From an uncultured Chloroflexota bacterium (GTDB lineage: Bacteria > Chloroflexota > Anaerolineae > Anaerolineales > Villigracilaceae), in assembly GCA_903837815.1 (NCBI GenBank), contig CAILWD010000440.1:1-14152 (forward strand): a stretch of 14,152 nt of DNA. Reading direction: 5' to 3'. How positions within the stretch are numbered: position 1 is the stretch's first letter; the number at the start of each line of letters is the position of its first letter. A model generated the notes under the pieces. The model was not told the origin of the DNA and made no database searches. It worked only from the letters and a program-made list of their open reading frames with translations. Position numbers and translations under genes: made by a program. Below, one piece after another: positions 13,613 to 14,152 of this stretch.

Positions 13613-14152
13613 TCATCCAAACAACGAAACCACCGCTTCCCTGAACACCTTCGTGTGGTAGTCCACATCTTCCTGTGTGGTGGCGGGTGAGATGAGCGCC
13701 ATGTTGTGGAAGGGGGTCATCAGGATTCCGCGATTGAGCGAGAAGAGGTGCATGTAGCGGTCGAGTTCGTGGTCGATTGCCGCCGCCGCTTCGCCGCCAT
13801 TTTTGGGCGGGGTGGGACGGAACCAGTATTCGGAACGGTTTCCCAGCCGTTTGACAATCCACGGCAGGTCGAATTCTTTGATGACGCCTTCGACTCCCGC
13901 TGTGAATTGTTCCTGCAAAGCGATTGCCCGCTGGTAGAAATCTTCGGTGAGGACATGCTGGAAGGTGGCTTTCATCGCCGCGATGGACAGGGCGTTACCC
14001 GCCAGCGTCCCGCCAATGCCGCCCACATCTGAATCTTCGAGGACGAGTTTGGCGGCGAAGGCTTTGGAGACTTCCTCCGTGAAGCCGTACACCGCCGCAG
14101 GAACTCCGCCCGCGATGGGTTTGCCGAGGGTGAAGAAATCAGGCTTGAGACC
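13613..14152 (-). CDS. Class III PLP-dependent aminotransferase, C-terminal part (partial at window edge)
   Basis: The frame is open to the right edge; the last codons of the window read GLKPDFFTLGKPIAGGVPAA, the segment around the pyridoxal-phosphate lysine (TLGK) in fold-type I, class III aminotransferases. About 180 residues are visible, from this lysine to the stop. VGGIGGTLAGNALSIAAMKAT matches the glutamate-1-semialdehyde aminomutase-like pattern (GTxxGNPLxxAA), and the end HLFSLNRGILMTPFHNMALISPATTQEDVD gives the C-terminal domain with its SxxHT-like region. The family includes GSA aminomutase (HemL) and amino-acid or amine transaminases. RPTPPKNGGEAAAAID and the MTPFHNM form make a general aminotransferase as likely as HemL, so no symbol is given. 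It converges on the DUF1540-like gene, sharing a hairpin terminator. Confidence 0.88.
   Translation of the reverse strand, partial: GLKPDFFTLGKPIAGGVPAAVYGFTEEVSKAFAAKLVLEDSDVGGIGGTLAGNALSIAAMKATFQHVLTEDFYQRAIALQEQFTAGVEGVIKEFDLPWIVKRLGNRSEYWFRPTPPKNGGEAAAAIDHELDRYMHLFSLNRGILMTPFHNMALISPATTQEDVDYHTKVFREAVVSLFG

Noticed and set aside
1..14152. CRISPR array, transposase, prophage or toxin-antitoxin module
   Set aside because: No direct repeat array, transposase or integrase gene, or paired small toxin-like genes were found on either strand.

Overview
The window is bacterial chromosome of moderately high GC with short intergenic gaps. Small secreted lipoproteins with a 'LVT-LAC'-type lipobox, an SH3b/fibronectin-type lipoprotein, a YwaF/TIGR02206 membrane protein and a DUF1540-like acidic protein together suggest a Chloroflexota bacterium, probably class Anaerolineae. 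That placement is inferred from gene style; no rRNA or other marker gene is present. No tRNA, CRISPR array, insertion sequence, prophage or integrase was seen. The gene content looks like core or ordinary accessory chromosome.

Layout. (1) 1-2030: the end of a monosaccharide ABC-transporter operon (MmsA/GguA-type ATPase, MmsB/GguB-type permease), closed by a hairpin terminator. (2) 2169-4314: an MFS permease overlapping a Gfo/Idh/MocA oxidoreductase, a second sugar uptake/oxidation unit, again closed by a terminator. (3) 4398-5687, minus strand: an unrecognised helical 140-aa protein with a near-consensus promoter, and a lipoprotein with a jelly-roll-like domain whose promoter overlaps an inverted repeat. 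(4) 5786-6968: a Nudix hydrolase facing a class I methyltransferase. (5) 6989-8671: a YbaK-type deacylase, a phosphatase-like gene broken by one in-frame TAG, and a YwaF-like membrane protein, apparently one operon. It starts back-to-back with the methyltransferase from a 20-bp gap holding a palindromic -10 box. (6) 8863-10999: lipoprotein, degenerate GGDEF-like protein, SH3b/FN3 lipoprotein. (7) 11053-12912, minus strand: typA/bipA behind a leader able to form competing hairpins. (8) 13244-13474: a small Cys-motif/acidic-tail protein. (9) 13613 to the right edge, minus strand: the C-terminal part of a class III aminotransferase.

How the parts relate. Regions 1-2 point to uptake and oxidation of sugars or sugar-like compounds. 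Regions 4-5 are housekeeping or repair enzymes. Region 6 looks like an envelope-associated unit of unknown role. Transcription units are clearly punctuated: convergent pairs share bidirectional hairpin terminators at 11024-11042 and 13498-13536, and another hairpin lies at 4339-4369.

No wholly new system is evident. The observations most worth following are the interrupted phosphatase-like gene, the symmetric leaderless divergent promoter, the typA leader, and the GGDEF-like/lipoprotein cluster.
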